Positions 1 to 13,500 of a stretch of DNA of 64,000 nucleotides are shown here, piece by piece; within the stretch, counting starts at the first letter, position 1, and each line of letters starts with the position of its first letter. The notes under the pieces were generated by a model, which did no database searches, was not told the origin of the DNA, and worked only from the letters and a program-made list of their open reading frames with translations. The translations under genes were made by a program, and so were the position numbers. Source of the stretch: Laburnicola sp. R22_1 (lineage: Eukaryota; Ascomycota; Dothideomycetes; Pleosporales; Didymosphaeriaceae); contig JACONQ010000003.1 in the NCBI GenBank assembly GCA_014281115.1, positions 1,736,001-1,800,000 of the forward strand. Reading direction: 5' to 3'.

Positions 1-1002
1 AGATTATATATGCCAAGACCTATGCTTAGTTAGCTAATAATCTATTCATAGTTAAAGCCTCCTAAACCTTCTCTTTAAAATAAGTAATTTAGTATATTTT
101 TAGATAATTTATTAAATAAGTTATAAGACTTTTTAAAAGGTAACTTTCTAAGTAACTTTTTTTATTGCACCCCATTGTAAATACTAACGTATATAAGGAG
201 AAAACTACACCTAATAAATAGACTAAAGTATAGGCAGAGCGATTTTGCAATATAGAATATATATAAGGTAGAGTAACCTATTAGTAATTAAATCCTTTTA
301 ACTTTTATAGAATAATACTATATATATAAAGTATGTGTAGTAGGTAACTAAGGTAGATGCTAATAGAAACGTTATAGTTACCTAGTATATAAAATAATAG
401 AACTAGTGGATTATAAAGGCGAACTAGTTTAGAATAATAGTATTAATACTAATAAGTCTTACTTAGAGCTATTCCCTTTACTAAATTAGAAGCCTATACG
501 TACTAACTAGTATAATATAGGGTGTATACGTATATAGCTAATAAATAGCTGGCTTAAGCTCTAGATAGACTAATAGGCTACTACTATATCTTTTAATTAA
601 CTGCCACTAGTGTAACTATATATTTTTTAGTATCTTTACACTCTAAAAATTAGTAGCTTTAGGTATTTAAAAATAGTAAGCAACAAGTTTCTCTCTTTAC
701 AGTTATATTAACCTACCTAATTAAAATGCTTAGCAATAACTATTTCTAGATTTAATACTATAAATTCTGCGTGCTTATTACTAAAACTCTACTACGCTAC
801 CTTTATATTAGCATCTTTATTTTTGCGTATATTATTCTCTATTATTTAGTTTTTACCTTGTGCTAGCTAGAAAGAAATTAGCTAAAAGTTTAATATAATT
901 TATCTTATACAATTTATTATAATACAAGGAGATTAAGGAAGCTATTAGATTGGATTAAGGTACTAGACTTTAATAATAGATTATTGCTTTTTTTGTTATT
1001 AT

Positions 1003-1116
1003 CTTTTTACGGCTTTTTTAATTACTAAGCAGAGGGCTCTGCTTTTTTTGTTATGTTATTTGAGATGAAAGTCTTTATCGTCCTACCTCTAGGTAGATAA
1101 AATAACGCCACACATA
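1003..1116 (+). repeat. Dispersed repeat C, copy 1
   Basis: This block of about 114 bp matches 34272-34384 over its whole length, with mostly C/T and G/A differences. Its right third matches 24526-24564. It contains a GC hairpin (GCAGAG-GG-CTCTGC) followed by a run of T, and ends near CGCCACACATA. It could be an LTR or UTR fragment of an unidentified retroelement. No LTR pair or TSD was found. Confidence 0.6.
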
Positions 1117-2062
1117 GATTATTATTGCGTATTACTTATCTACTATTACTATTCTTATATAATAAAGTATTATAGAAGGTAGGAACATATACTAAGATAT
1201 AGGCAAAGTAGTAAAAAGTCCTTTTAGACACATCCTATCTAATTAGATATTAGCACATTTAACTAGTTAAATATCTAAGTAGGTTTACTACCTAGCCTAG
1301 TAAAAGGGAAAAATAATAGTAGTATATTAGACTACCTATATATTCTGTGCGTAAGACCTACTAATAAGTAAGTAGCTTAAAATACTAAGATTGACTATAC
1401 TTATATATAGGCGCCTATAGCTAACCCCTTATATATATGCGCACAGAGACTGCCTAGTTTATTAAGATATATTGTATCTTTACTATAGGACTATTACTAA
1501 CGCTAAGTAGCTAGCCGTAATAAGTCCTCTAATATATCTAAGATAATAGACTAAGGAAATAGAAAAAATTGTTCAAAAAGAACGTGCTAGATTATAGGAA
1601 ATAATCGCATTAATTCTCCTTAACCCTAACTAAGCATCCTAATATAATATTTCTAAGAAAAAAATTATATAATAAATACAAGAGTTCTAGGCTATAAGTG
1701 TATTTATACTATAAAAGTAGACTGCTAACGAAAATAAGCAAGAAATTACGGACTTATATAGTATTGTTCTAGACCTAGGAGCAGTTTAATTTAGACTAGA
1801 ATTTTCCAATCTAATTATTATTCTTAATACTAGCTATAATACTAAAGCTGCACTTAATAAAAAACTAATTCTAATAAACAATCCTATTATACGTATTTGC
1901 AAAGATACTATATATATATAAGTTATAAAAGGTTGCCTAATAATTATAGTGTTTATGTTTTAAAACTAACCTATATATCTATATATATATACAGCATAAT
2001 ACTTTAATCTATAGTAGTTAGGTATATCTAGAGTAATTTGTATAAATAAGAATTTAGGAAGA

Positions 2063-2142
2063 TATTATTTAGGTATAAGTAGGCACTACTTATATATAGG
2101 TTATTTAAGATATAAGTATTATTTAGATATAAGTAGGCACTA
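2063..2142 (+). repeat. Short direct repeat, 2 units
   Basis: A unit of about 26 bp (TATTATTTAGRTATAAGTAG followed by GCACTA) occurs at 2063 and again at 2117, with related degenerate sequence between. It is a small decayed tandem duplication with no coding capacity. Confidence 0.6.
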
Positions 2143-2870
2143 TAGTTTAGATCTTATATAGTGCTGAAGCATTCTATATTAGCTGCTACTACAGACTATA
2201 GCCCTTTTTTAATTTTTGGCCTTTTCTTAATCTTTAGCCTTTGTATGCTAAACCCTTTAGGTTCTTTAGTTTCTAAGTATTATATACTTACTATTATATC
2301 TATTAAATATAATCTCTTTCTCCTTCTTTTGTCTTCTAGTATAATAGATTAAAGACTCTAGACCTCCTTTTTTAGGTAGGCCTATAATATTTCTTAAATA
2401 TCCTCTATAAGCTATAATGCCAATAGGTAGCATAGCGCACTATTATTAAACTCCTCTTATATTTGTCCTAATAAAACCTATTTAAAAAGAAAGCTAGTAA
2501 GTATGGTAATATACTATAGCTATAGTAAATTAAGAAGCTTATATAGGCAAAGAGCTTCTTTAAGCGCCTAAATTTTGCCATCTTTTCTATTAATATTAGA
2601 TAAGAATATTAATATAGGGTTATATAGATCTTTGTTATAAAGTCTATAATCTTTAAATAAATAAGAATCTTACGTTTCCTGCTATATAAGTTACTACTAG
2701 AATAGTTCACTAGATATACACCTATTAATATATTAGAGTTTAGTTATAACTACTATCTAAGAGGCCCTTATCTTTCTCAAATACCCTTTAATACTTCTGC
2801 TTATTTTATCTAACTAAACCTTAAAAAGTATCTATCCTTACTATTATTAGTATTGTCTTTACTATTTTTA

Positions 2871-3010
2871 TCTTTATTATCTTTATTATCTTTATTATCT
2901 TTATTATCTTTATTATCTTTATTATCTTTATTATCTTTATTATCTTTATTATCTTTATTATCTTTATTATCTTTATTATCTTTATTATCTTTATTATCTT
3001 TATTATCTTT
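2871..3010 (+). repeat. 9-bp minisatellite (TCTTTATTA)n
   Basis: About 15.5 near-perfect copies of TCTTTATTA lie directly beside the much longer TTA array. The only open frame across both arrays encodes Ser-Leu-Leu repeats then poly-Leu and ends a few codons past the array. It is a repeat artefact, not a gene. The 9-mer contains TTA, so the TTA array may have grown from the edge of this minisatellite. Confidence 0.95.
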
Positions 3011-3017
3011 GTTATTC

Positions 3018-3375
<358 letters not shown>

Positions 3376-6300
3376 CTATATATATAGGAGAATTTAGTGC
3401 GTAAGAGTGTGCAAGACTAGGATCTTTATTTAAAGATATAAATAAGGGCTTTCTATTAGTTAACTTCTATATAAACACTATACTTAAGTTTGCTTAAGCT
3501 AATAAGTGCTAAAATAACCAGCTAAGATCTTTTAGAAAAGTTTTTATAATAGGCTTAACTATAATATATAACTTCTTATAGGATATTATAGCTTTAAGTA
3601 GGGCTAGTTATATAGTAGCTTAGGTAAGGTAAAAGTAGATAGGCATTAAGATAGATACTAGGTAGGAGTTAGGCTATAGGTAAGAAGGTAGAAGTAGGTC
3701 TAGGTTATAGATTTTACCTGGAGCTAGATTGTAGTAAAGCTAGGACGTAGATTCTACTTAGAGCTAGAATATAAATTCTACCTAGAGCTAGGTTATAGTA
3801 AAGCTAAGTTGTAGATTCTATCTATTAAAAGGTTATAGGCAGTATTATATATAGGGTTACTAGTAGTATTAGTTATAAGTATAGCTAGAATACAATTAGT
3901 AAGTTAACGCAAATATCTAGGTAATATAGGTACACCTAGATAGCTTAGTATTATAGCTTTATGTTACTAACTAATAGGCGCTAAGCTTACTTTAAGATTT
4001 TATCTAATTGCATTATATCGCAGCATAGCGAGATAGGTCTAGATTAAAACTGATTATAAACCTAGTCCCACATTTAGAATAAATCTACCATATAATATAG
4101 CCGCTTAAGAATTATTTACTTTACAGCTAGCTTAATTAGTATCTTAGGAGGCTAGACTAACTAAAGTAAGAACTTTGTATAGTACTACTTTTAGCTTCTT
4201 TTTTCCTTATTAAAAATAACTTAATTTGTCTAAAAAGACTGTGCAGTTATTATTATACTAAATTTAAGCTAGATACCTCTGCCTTGTATAAACTAATTGT
4301 AGTACACTTATAATTATATTTATTTAGCTATTATTTCTATTATTAATACAATAGATATATTTTCTATTCCCCTACTTATATAGCTATATACCTAGAGTTA
4401 TATAAATCTTAGTTAAAATTAATAGTGCTATAAACTATTAATTCTAATTACAGCATAATAGAATATATAGGGCAAGGTAACATAGTTTCTAATTCTGCAC
4501 TTAGCTAAGAATAGAATAATAGTAGCACGCTAGTATGGATTTAGATATCGCATATAGGATTATAGGCTAATTTGCTAGATTTAGCTACTAATTCTATACT
4601 CTATACTACTACCTAGTCTTAGCACTATTAGTTATCTATCGCTAAAAGAACTTACTTATAGGTTTTTTTCCACCTTTCTTCTAGATCTTTTTCTAGATAA
4701 TATAATTTATGCACTACTGAAGAACGTTTATAGTAATATTTGCTATACTATTATATAATAACTTAGTATTAATATAATTAAGAAGCTATCTATACTTAGT
4801 TTTAAGAAATCTTTTATAAGCATCCTACTTAAAATGTTTCTTTATAACTTTCTTTCCCTTTTCTAGCGTAAGCTACTATATTAGCTATTAGCTACAAGGC
4901 TCCTAAATAGCTTAGCGTATTACCTTATATAAAACTAATACTATTAATTATTAGTATACCCTAGCTTTTCTTAAATAGCTTTAGGCTTATTATTTATTTT
5001 AATTTCTATATTAATTGCTATAAGGGTCTTGCTATATATATAGTTACACTAAAAAAGTAAGGCAGCTAGAAATTAGTATGTGCACAACTATAGTTAGTAA
5101 AAAGAAGTAGGAAAACTAGAAAATATATATACATTACGCTAGAAAACTTAGGTTCTACTTATATATATATAGTTATCTTAGTGTATTTCTCATTCTTTTC
5201 TCTTACTAGTATTCCTTATCTCTTATTCCTTAATAGTATTCTTTTAGCCCTAAGCCTTTCTATTTATAGCTATCTACACTAGTATAGTTATTCTTTACAT
5301 ATACCTAAGCAGTATGCTTAATTCTATATTCTTCTTATATTTATAGAACTAGAATGCGTAGAGACGCCTTATTATCTAGTTGCCCTTACTATATCTTTTA
5401 GGCATTATAATTCTTATTATACTTTAGTTACGCTTACACATTATTCTATAAGAGTAATTATTACTATTAGAGGTATACTAGCTAAGTACACTATATAATT
5501 AAGCAAGTATCTTATTTACTATATTAAACAAAGTATTAATAATATAGATAGTTAAAAATACTTTAGATTATATTGTATGCTTTTTTAAAAGTAATCTTAT
5601 AAGCTATTCGCTCTACTATAATAACTAGTATCCAAACTTATACTACTAGATTTATACTTTTATTTTTAAAACACTTTTATAAAAAGTTTATTAATTGCTT
5701 ATTTATAGAGAGACCTCTATAATCTATATTACTACGCTAGTAATAATAATAATAGGTTGCTAGAATGTTAAGTAAGAATAGAAGATTTAACTTTTACTTT
5801 TATTCTTTAGGGCTCTATCTAGGCATAGCGTAGGCTTTAGCATTGCTAAATTATTTAGATTTAATAATAAATAGTTTCTACTAGTATATTAAGTAATTTA
5901 GTGTAAAAGTATTTTTACTAACTTAGTTTAGGGAAACTTTCTACCTACTAGCTTTATAAATCTTTTTATATTTTTCCTTTAAGTATAAGGCTATAGCAAT
6001 AATATATATTTTAATATATTAGAGTTTTTATATTTAGGGTTTAAGGATAGATATATCCAGTAATAGTCGCATTGTTTATTTAGTGTTAATTACTCTTTTT
6101 AACTATATTCTTTTTAATTTGAGCCTGCGTAGGTTAGGATAGAAAGGCCGCTCTAGTCTAGCGTCTAAAAATATAGTCTACTCCTAGTCTCTACTAACGT
6201 AATAACAGTTTATATATAAACTGCACACTCGCCCTTTATTATTTATAAGCACTCTAATAGCTATTAAATTTACTTAAAGCGTATATAGAAACTAACTTAC

Positions 6301-6590
6301 TTTATTATTGCTATTAGTAGTAATTACGCTACTACGCGGCACACTTATATAATATACTTACTATCTAACACTATGATTATAAAGATCTAATATATCTATA
6401 TAACACTTCCCTTTCCTAGTAACTTATTAATAAGCATCTTCTCTTATCTCTTAACTTTGCCCTTTATTACTACTATTCTAACCTATAGTAATATAATAAG
6501 CTATAGTAGAAACCCTGCGTGTCAATTATAGCGCCTATAGTTACTAATCTATTACTAGCCTAACTAGTATACTAGAACCGCCTTATGGAT
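3376..6590. other. AT-rich RIP-mutated DNA, no gene recognised
   Basis: No domain is recognisable on either strand. A small decayed minisatellite lies at about 3700-3824. The rest is AT-rich, with TAG/TAA in every frame. It probably represents one or more old transposons mutated beyond recognition by eye. Confidence 0.65.
3700..3824 (+). repeat. Decayed minisatellite with GAGCTAGR units
   Basis: Two or three imperfect units begin with GAGCTAGR and continue through a GTAGTAAAGCTA-type segment to TAGATTCTACYTA. Unit starts are near 3721, 3761 and 3785, and a shorter unit lacks the middle part. Differences between units are mostly transitions. Confidence 0.55.
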
Positions 6591-7290
6591 TTTTTTTTGC
6601 GACTAAGGAGTTTCTAATAAAAATATTATAATAATAGCAGTTATCCCTCCTGCTGTTGTTAACACAGAAAAGCGTTTCAAGGTAGTATTAACAAAAAGGG
6701 GTTAGAACCGCCTTATATAGGGTAAGGTATACCTTTTATTTCTTATTAATAATGTCCTAAGTAGAGTAGTATTCTAGTTTAGGCCTAGTAACTTTAAGCA
6801 GCCAAATTAGAGTGTACTTTTAGGCGGTGTTAACTGCGATTCTAGTATTAGGGCTTAGAGGAATAGTAGGAAATAAAGTAGTAGAAGTCTCCTTAAAATT
6901 AATTTTAATATAGAGATAGAGTCTTAGTATACCTATAGTGTGTGTAAGCTCCTACCTAGTATATATCTTATAAGTAGCACAAATCTACTAATATAGCTAT
7001 TGCTTCTAGCAATCTTTAGAAATAATAGTAGAGAAAGACAATAGTATAATAATCACCTTCTTATTCCTCTCTTCTACTCTAAACTAGTATAGTAATATGG
7101 CCTTACTATGTTTTGCATATAGATTTTTTTAGTTAGAGTAGACGCACTAAGCCCGCTAAGCTTGCTTATAACACGCTAACCCCTTTTTATTAATATCTTA
7201 AAACGCTTTTCTATATATATAATTGTAGGAGGAATATCTGCTATTATTATAATATTTTTATTAGAAACCCCTTAGTCGCAAAAGAAAAAC
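6591..7290. mobile_element. Fold-back / MITE-like element, 115-bp inverted ends
   Basis: The segments 6591-6705 and 7176-7290 are about 115-bp inverted repeats of each other. Both start with a T-rich run and TTTTGCGACTAAGG, pass a shared AATATTATAATAATAGCAG, and end at AAAAAGGGGTTAG. The arms differ mainly by transitions, as expected from RIP acting on paired repeats. The 470-bp core shows no coding sequence, so it is probably a non-autonomous DNA transposon. A flanking TA on each side would fit Tc1/mariner but is weak evidence in AT-rich DNA. A 14-bp direct repeat (TAGAACCGCCTTAT) also brackets the left arm alone, at 6573 and 6703. Confidence 0.7.
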
Positions 7291-8850
7291 TATATCTAGT
7301 AATAACATAGAATTTCCTATAGTCTAGATAGCACTTATTAAATAGATAGAGTGTTAGAAATAGAACACTTTAAACGTAAATAACTAGTATTACCTATAAT
7401 ATTGCCTTTAGCTTCTTATAACTATCTTTATTTGCTAATAGTAAAAATATCTTACTTTCTAAAGTATATTTAATAGTGTATAGAGGGCAGTATAAATAAG
7501 TAGGTATATATAGTTAGGTAAGATAATAAGTAGTATAAATAAGTAGGTATATATAGGTAGGTAAGATAGTAAAAAGAGTGTAAAAGAGTAGTATAAATAC
7601 GTAGAAATATATTGGCAAGTAGGTAGTGCATAGATATTTCTAAAGTAGGGTTTGTTTAATTAAAATCTATAGGGCCTATCTGCTTAGTAACTATTTACTT
7701 TAGGTATTTAGTTTTAGTAAATATACACTATTAAACACATACTATTAAATATATAAAGTAGATAGTTAAAAATCTCAAATAAAGTGCAATTGATACCTTT
7801 CCTTCTTATAGTACCTATGCCTACTTTTCTTAGCTGCCTTATATTTCTATTAATATCTTTTACGTTACTATTCTCTTAGTGCCTATACTTTCTCCTCTTA
7901 GATATCTTAACATTTATATAGGTATAATTTGTAATAGCCACCTTATTTATCTTATATATGTTGCTTTAACCTTAGATATATTAGTAGTGCAACTAAGGGC
8001 CTTATTTAAGCTTATACTACATTACTAGTTGCTAGCTAATAATACTTACTTTTTCTCTAATATCCTTATAAGGTTAGTATTAATCTAGTATCTAATATTG
8101 CGTTATTATATTATAATTATCTTAAACTATAAAAAGCTTAGTACTACTACTTTAGGTGCGTAATCTCCTTTAGGCTATATTAAAAGCTTAGTAAGACTAA
8201 AAAGAAAGTTATTCTATAATATTGTCTTTAACTAAATAAAGAGAGTTCGCTATATATAGTCTATTAGTTTCTAGTATAAGCTAAGCTTATAATAAGCTAC
8301 TTTTAAAAATATTCTAAAGTATTTTATAAGTAGGATATACTAGAAATAGATTTTTAATTTAAGTAGGACACTATATACTAAATACGTCCTATTAGTTAGA
8401 TACTAGAAAACTTTTTATATCTAGTAAATTAGAGTCCTTATAAGTGTAAGGCAAACTATAAGAATAACTTAAATTATTATTACTAAATAATATTCTATGT
8501 TCTAAAGTAGAGAATAAAGAAACTCTAGTAATAAATTATAGTATATAATCTATAAGAGTTATGCTAGATTGTAGACTATCTATTAACTACTATTAATAAT
8601 GCTACCGTAAAGAAAGTTACTAATAAAATAATAATTATTTTGTGTATATTTTGTTACTACTACTATATACTAGATACTAGGTTTTAGTGCCTCCTATTTT
8701 ACTCCTATCTATATATAGTACGGACTTAACCTTAGTTAGAATCTCTACATAATAAAGATGTTTAATAATCTATAAGAGATTAAGCGCCCTAAAGTGCTAC
8801 GTAACTATAAAAAACTCTAGTATATTACTCTAATTATTTAGTATATTATT
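7291..8850. other. AT-rich RIP-mutated DNA, no gene recognised
   Basis: This is the left flank of the gypsy nest. It holds a 43-bp tandem repeat (7489-7609) and otherwise closed frames. A Lys/Arg-rich stretch can be read on the minus strand around 7750-8050, but it matches no family I know and has many stops. Confidence 0.6.
7489..7609 (+). repeat. 43-bp tandem repeat, about 2.5 units
   Basis: The unit beginning AGTATAAATAAGTAGGTATA starts at 7489 and 7532, and a diverged partial unit starts near 7589. The two complete units are almost identical, apart from transitions and a variable tail. Confidence 0.75.
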
Positions 8851-9077
8851 TGTGAGGCTCTTCTAATTCTACATAAGATATAATAACTAGCACTAATCTA
8901 TATAGAAGATCGTACTATTAAAGTTAACTATAAAGATTTAAAACTAAGAAGATTTCCTAGATCTATATAGTTCTAATCTTTTATAGACTTATTATAATTA
9001 CTATAATTATAGTAATCTGCCTAATTACCCTAATTACTATAATTATAGTAATTTGCCTAATTACTCTAATTACTATA
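8851..9077 (-). repeat. Gypsy B left LTR, outer part (interrupted)
   Basis: This part matches the first half of the right LTR at 24107, starting TGTGAGGCTC versus TGTATAAGGCTC. It runs up to the point where copia A inserted, and the remainder resumes at 15606. It carries the first two and a half copies of the 20-bp palindrome attactataattatagtaat (8997-9016, 9033-9052, and half a copy at 9069). Confidence 0.9.
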
Positions 9078-9257
9078 TATAAGATAGTGGCAATTACAGT
9101 AATTTATAGTAATATGAGTTAACTATTAGAATAGAGATATCTTATTACTATAGAGGACCGAGGGCCTAAAGGTGTATGGGTAAGGCTAGGCATAAGGTTA
9201 TTCCGGCCGAAGTTATGTAACTAAGAACCGACTATATAGCCATGCGGTAGTCTTATA
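9078..9257 (-). repeat. Copia A 3' LTR (left copy)
   Basis: This 180-bp LTR pairs with 15421-15600. By hand alignment there are about 14 differences, all transitions. In about 12 of them this copy carries A or T where the other carries G or C, so it is the more RIP-mutated copy. The terminal CA has become TA here (TCTTATA versus TCTTACA). Confidence 0.93.
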
Positions 9258-9270
9258 CACCCCCTTTAGA
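9258..9270 (-). promoter_or_regulatory. Copia A polypurine tract
   Basis: The plus-strand sequence CACCCCCTTTAG directly inside the left LTR reads CTAAAGGGGGTG on the coding strand. A purine tract touching the 3' LTR is the usual plus-strand primer of LTR retrotransposons. Confidence 0.7.
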
Positions 9271-9427
9271 TTGCTAATAGTGGTAATCTAAGAAATACTA
9301 GGTTAAAATTGCGCGATAGGCAATAAACAACTCCTAACCTTAGTAAGGGGAAGAAAAAGGAGCTATTAGCAAGTTCTTATGTAGGCTGCTTACTATAAAA
9401 GTCATCCTAAAACACTATAATAATAGT

Positions 9428-10335
9428 GTAAGTAAGCTAAAAGGTGTTAAACCAAAAGGGCGCGTCGCTATATGCCTTATTAATAGTGTAAAACATAGTA
9501 ATTTTGTAGACTATAAGTGTAAGAATAGGGTGAGATTTATTAGTCACCTAAACTGCCAGAATAGGGTAAGACTAATAGGTTACCTAAGCCGTCTGTGTGT
9601 AGGTTAGCGTCTAAGTGTCCTTAGCATATAGCCTATAATAGTAGATTGGGTCTATTTTAATGTAAAATCACTATAAGAAAGCAGTCTGCCTAGGTACTAG
9701 CGTAAACAATTATAACTATTCTATATAGCTAGGCTAGTAAGTAAGGGCGTACCTTATAGGAAAATCTAGTCTTAAAATAAAAAAGGTGGGTCCTAGTCTA
9801 GTGCTAAGGTCTGCCTATATTTGTTATTAAAATGAGCCCTCTTAATTAACTCTAGTGTAATTAACTCTAGCATAAGTAGATAGAACTACTCTATATAGCT
9901 GCGCTAGCATAAAAAGACAAAGCTCCTTACTAATATCTAGACTTATGCCTTAGGTGTGTATGTACTAAGGGAACTAATCCGCAGAATAGGTAGCTAATCC
10001 ACCTAGGTGTAGACAGTTATTAGCTATTATTAACTTCTTAATAGATAGTGCTCTGCGTTAGACATTAAGATTCTTCTTACTAGAGCTATAATATAATATA
10101 TACAAGGTCTTATTACTATAAAATATAGAAAAAGTAGAGTGCTAAAACAGAGTAGTGCTTAGGGACAATATTAAACCAGAGGGGCGCGTGGCCATGTGCC
10201 TTATTAACATATAGAGATAGAGGAGCATTAGACTAGAGGAGCGCGTAGCTATAGGCCTTATCGACACAGTAAAACACAGTAATTCTAGAGACTATGGGCG
10301 CAGGGACGGGGTGAGATTTATAGGTTATCTAAACC
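9428..10335 (-). repeat. Reiterated 3' non-coding blocks of copia A
   Basis: A block of about 170 bp at 9428-9600 recurs at about 10150-10335. Both contain a TAAACCARARGGGCGCGT-like start, a GCCTTATTAAY core and a GGGTGAGATTTAT segment. A partial extra copy of the first part lies within the second block near 10215, and the GGGTRAGA part repeats near 9562. They lie between the end of pol and the 3' LTR. This may be a structural RNA or packaging-type region, or simple duplication. Confidence 0.65.
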
Positions 10336-10599
10336 GCTAATATTCTACTATAAGGTCGCAGAGATAGAAGAGCTTAAAGACTCTACTTATTCACCTATAA
10401 TCTACTTTGGAATAGTCTTAAGTTGTAAGAGCTTTAACTATTCCTAATACTTCTATTTAGGTAGAAGTTTTATAAGGCCGTCTATAGGCTAAGAGTTAGT
10501 TTAAATATAAGCAGGAGTAATAGTTCCTTATAGTGCCTATTCCTATAACTAATAGTGGTGTATATCCACGTGTTAAAGAGTTGTCTTTAGCTAAGGGGA

Positions 10600-13500
10600 C
10601 TCTATAACTAGTAGACGAATTATCTATTTATTGTTATAGTATATAGAGGGTTATTTCTTAAAGTCTAGATAGAGATTATTAAAGATTCTAGACCACTAGT
10701 AGTACTTAGTATACTCTATAGAGAGTGAGATAAGTTCGGCTTTAATAGTTAACTTAACAACACAGCGTTAGAGCGTTGCTTTTTAGTTAATTAGACCGCC
10801 GAATAGGAAGAAGATATAGCCTTATAAGGACTTATAGATTGTCTTATAATTAGCGTAAGACGCGTTAGTTGCGCTATAGAAGTTAGTCTCTTTAGTATCT
10901 TTTTAATAGAGATGCGAAGTAGTGTAGTCTACAAAGTAGTACAGTGCTAGGTCCTAGGAGTAATATAGATATGCGAGGCACTAATATGCAGCTAATAAGT
11001 GTTTAGGGCTAGAGTTAGTAAGGAATTTAGCCAATTTTAAATAAGCTTTGGCAATATCTAGACGTGTAGCACTAGCGGCGTAGCTAATAGATCTAACTAT
11101 CTAGGAGTAACAATAAGATGCGTCCTTGTTCTTAGACTCTATTAATAGTACAAGCTCCTCGAAAGGTAGAGATAAAGCAGATGCCTTAGTCCAGGACGAC
11201 TTTTAAGGTGCCAGGTATTTAGTGTAGATTTTCTAAATATAGTCATGTTATAACAACTAAAGATAACTATTATCGCAGTCTCTATATGTGGTAATACCAC
11301 AGAAAGTAGAGTTCTCTTAGCCTTACAAGTTAGTAATTTTATACTATTTAACAAGCTTGCATTTAAAGGCGTTAAGGAAGAATAAATAATCTAAAAGAGC
11401 TATAGTAATAATATTGTCCACGCAAAAGAAGACGATAATGCGATTGTCTCTCTATAGACAGAGTGTGTTAAGTACTAGTAATAGACCAAAGCTCTTAAGT
11501 GTAGTTGTAAAGTCTTTGTACCAGAGTAGTAGTAACGTCTTAAGGCCATAAAGGGTGCGATAAAGTTGCCAGTAGTGCCCGCTATTATAGAAACCTTCTA
11601 GTTAAAAGGTGTAAATAGGTTTAGGGAGTTTGGCATTAGTAAAAGTATTAATAGCGTCGTATTAATATATGTCTATATTAAAGTAGGCGGCAATTGCCAT
11701 AAGAGCGCGCAATATTCGTACAGTAAGAGTAGCAGCATAGGTATTACCCACAATAGTCTATAAGTCTCCTCTTATAACAATCCTTACTTTAAACTTAGCT
11801 AGATAGCCTTAATTAAATTTGTATATAAAGACCTATATAAGTGGCAAGACTTTAGTGTTTAGAAAAAGCTCTAAGAGTAGAATCTTAGCGTATGTCTCCT
11901 TTCTAGCAATACTATTTAGCTCCTTCTTTACAGCTACTATAAAGCCTTCTCTAAACCATATAGAGAGTTTTATGACATTATTCTAAAATTAAGGCAGGGG
12001 CGAAAGCTAGTCTCTATGGACTTGCTGTGATAGTACAATTAATTAGGGCACTTTGTCTAGTAGTAAGGCCGACGTGAACGTGTTCTAATAAGTCTAGATA
12101 GCGTTGGCAGCAGAATTTCGTATGCGTTTAGGCAATATATTAGTAGTTTAAAGATGGGTATTAGTCCTATATTGCTTTCTTTGCACAGAAGGTCCTATTA
12201 ATATAAGTATAGGGGATGCAAAGAACTAAAAGGGCGTTGGCAGTATAGCTAGTACTAACGTTAGCGGCGTAGAGGTCCGATTAATTATAGAAACTAGTAA
12301 AGGGTATGCATCTCTGCCATGGTATACATTATAAGCTTGGCCTAATTTCTCGCCTATAAGTAGAGTTTTAGTGAGAAGAGTAGACAGCTTAGTGTCTTTA
12401 TATACTTCCTTATCGGAATCTTTCTACTTACTTTCTAATTCTTTAACCTTAATATTGTTAATGGCTTAATCTAACTAAATGCTAAGTAGGCTCTCTTTAT
12501 TAGTGGACCTAAAGAATAGTTCTTTATTAAAGGTAATATCTCTTATTTAAATAATCTTGCCTCTGTGTCCGCGGGATATAGCTTTTAGTACTTATATATA
12601 ATAGATATTGCATAAGTCTACGCCTACTAAGTAACTAATAAGCGTCCTTAGGAAAAGCTTATCTATTTGGGGAATCTTCTTGCGAAGGTAGTATGCTCTA
12701 TATCTATAGATGCGTAGATAAGCGATAGAGGGCAGTTTGCTGTATACAGCCTCAAATAGTATAGTCTAGTTTAATAATTTAATAAGAGTCTAATTAAGTA
12801 GATATGCCGCATAGACGTATATCTCTTCGCATAGATAAAGTGGATGATTAGATGTAGTCCTAAGTAATTAAGACATAGTAATTAGTATCTTTCCTAACTA
12901 TTCTATATGGCCTAATTATTCTATAGTGTTAAGGGACCGAAGCTATATAGTAATGCCTTGTTATTTGCAGTGCTTAACAACACTAAGGTTATTCTAAAAC
13001 CTATAAGCTCTCTCTCTATCTATTAGTACGAACACTAGGCTGGCGTTGTAGCGACGTTTAATATGTCTGTCTATGAGTTTAAAGACTCTATCCAGAATAT
13101 CCCTAAATTAATTAGGTATGCTATATACTATATGCGTCTTAGAGACAAGATAGTAACTATAGAAAATGTACTAGTTGCCCGTAAGAGATTCGGTATTAAG
13201 TACAATAATATTAATGGCAATAGCTTTAAATACACGCGTAGGTTAGTGCTCTCTATTAGATCTCTATAAGATAATCTATAAAGCCTTATTAACTCTGTAT
13301 TATTCGCATTCTTATATACTAGGGGGAGGAGATGTAAGCAGAGCTATGCCAGAAACGTTGTAACTTAGTTTCTCTATTAACTTAGCTCTAGTATGGCCTA
13401 TTAAGACGTGTGCGTAAAGACTAAATAACGTGTAGTTAGGTAGTAGTACTATAAAGGGTTTCTTATAGCTCCTTTTATTAGCAAGCGCTAGAAAAGATCT

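Larger units (their letters stand above)
1..2870. other. AT-rich RIP-mutated DNA, no gene recognised
   Basis: I see no credible coding region. TpA is everywhere, CpA/TpG are scarce, and all six frames are closed by TAG/TAA at short intervals. The frames that happen to be open (for example about 63 codons at 2161-2352) are hydrophobic low-complexity translations of AT-rich DNA. The stretch holds one copy of dispersed repeat C (1003-1116) and a short direct repeat (2063-2142). It is probably old decayed transposon, but no family could be assigned. Confidence 0.7.

Noticed and set aside
1030..1058. Hairpin plus T-run resembling a bacterial intrinsic terminator
   Set aside because: The organism is clearly eukaryotic and the feature is part of dispersed repeat C. 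A transcription-termination role has no support.
11142..11354. 70-codon minus-strand frame in copia A
   Set aside because: It lies in pol but shows no copia motif. The LYGLK and VDN motifs sit just upstream in broken frames.
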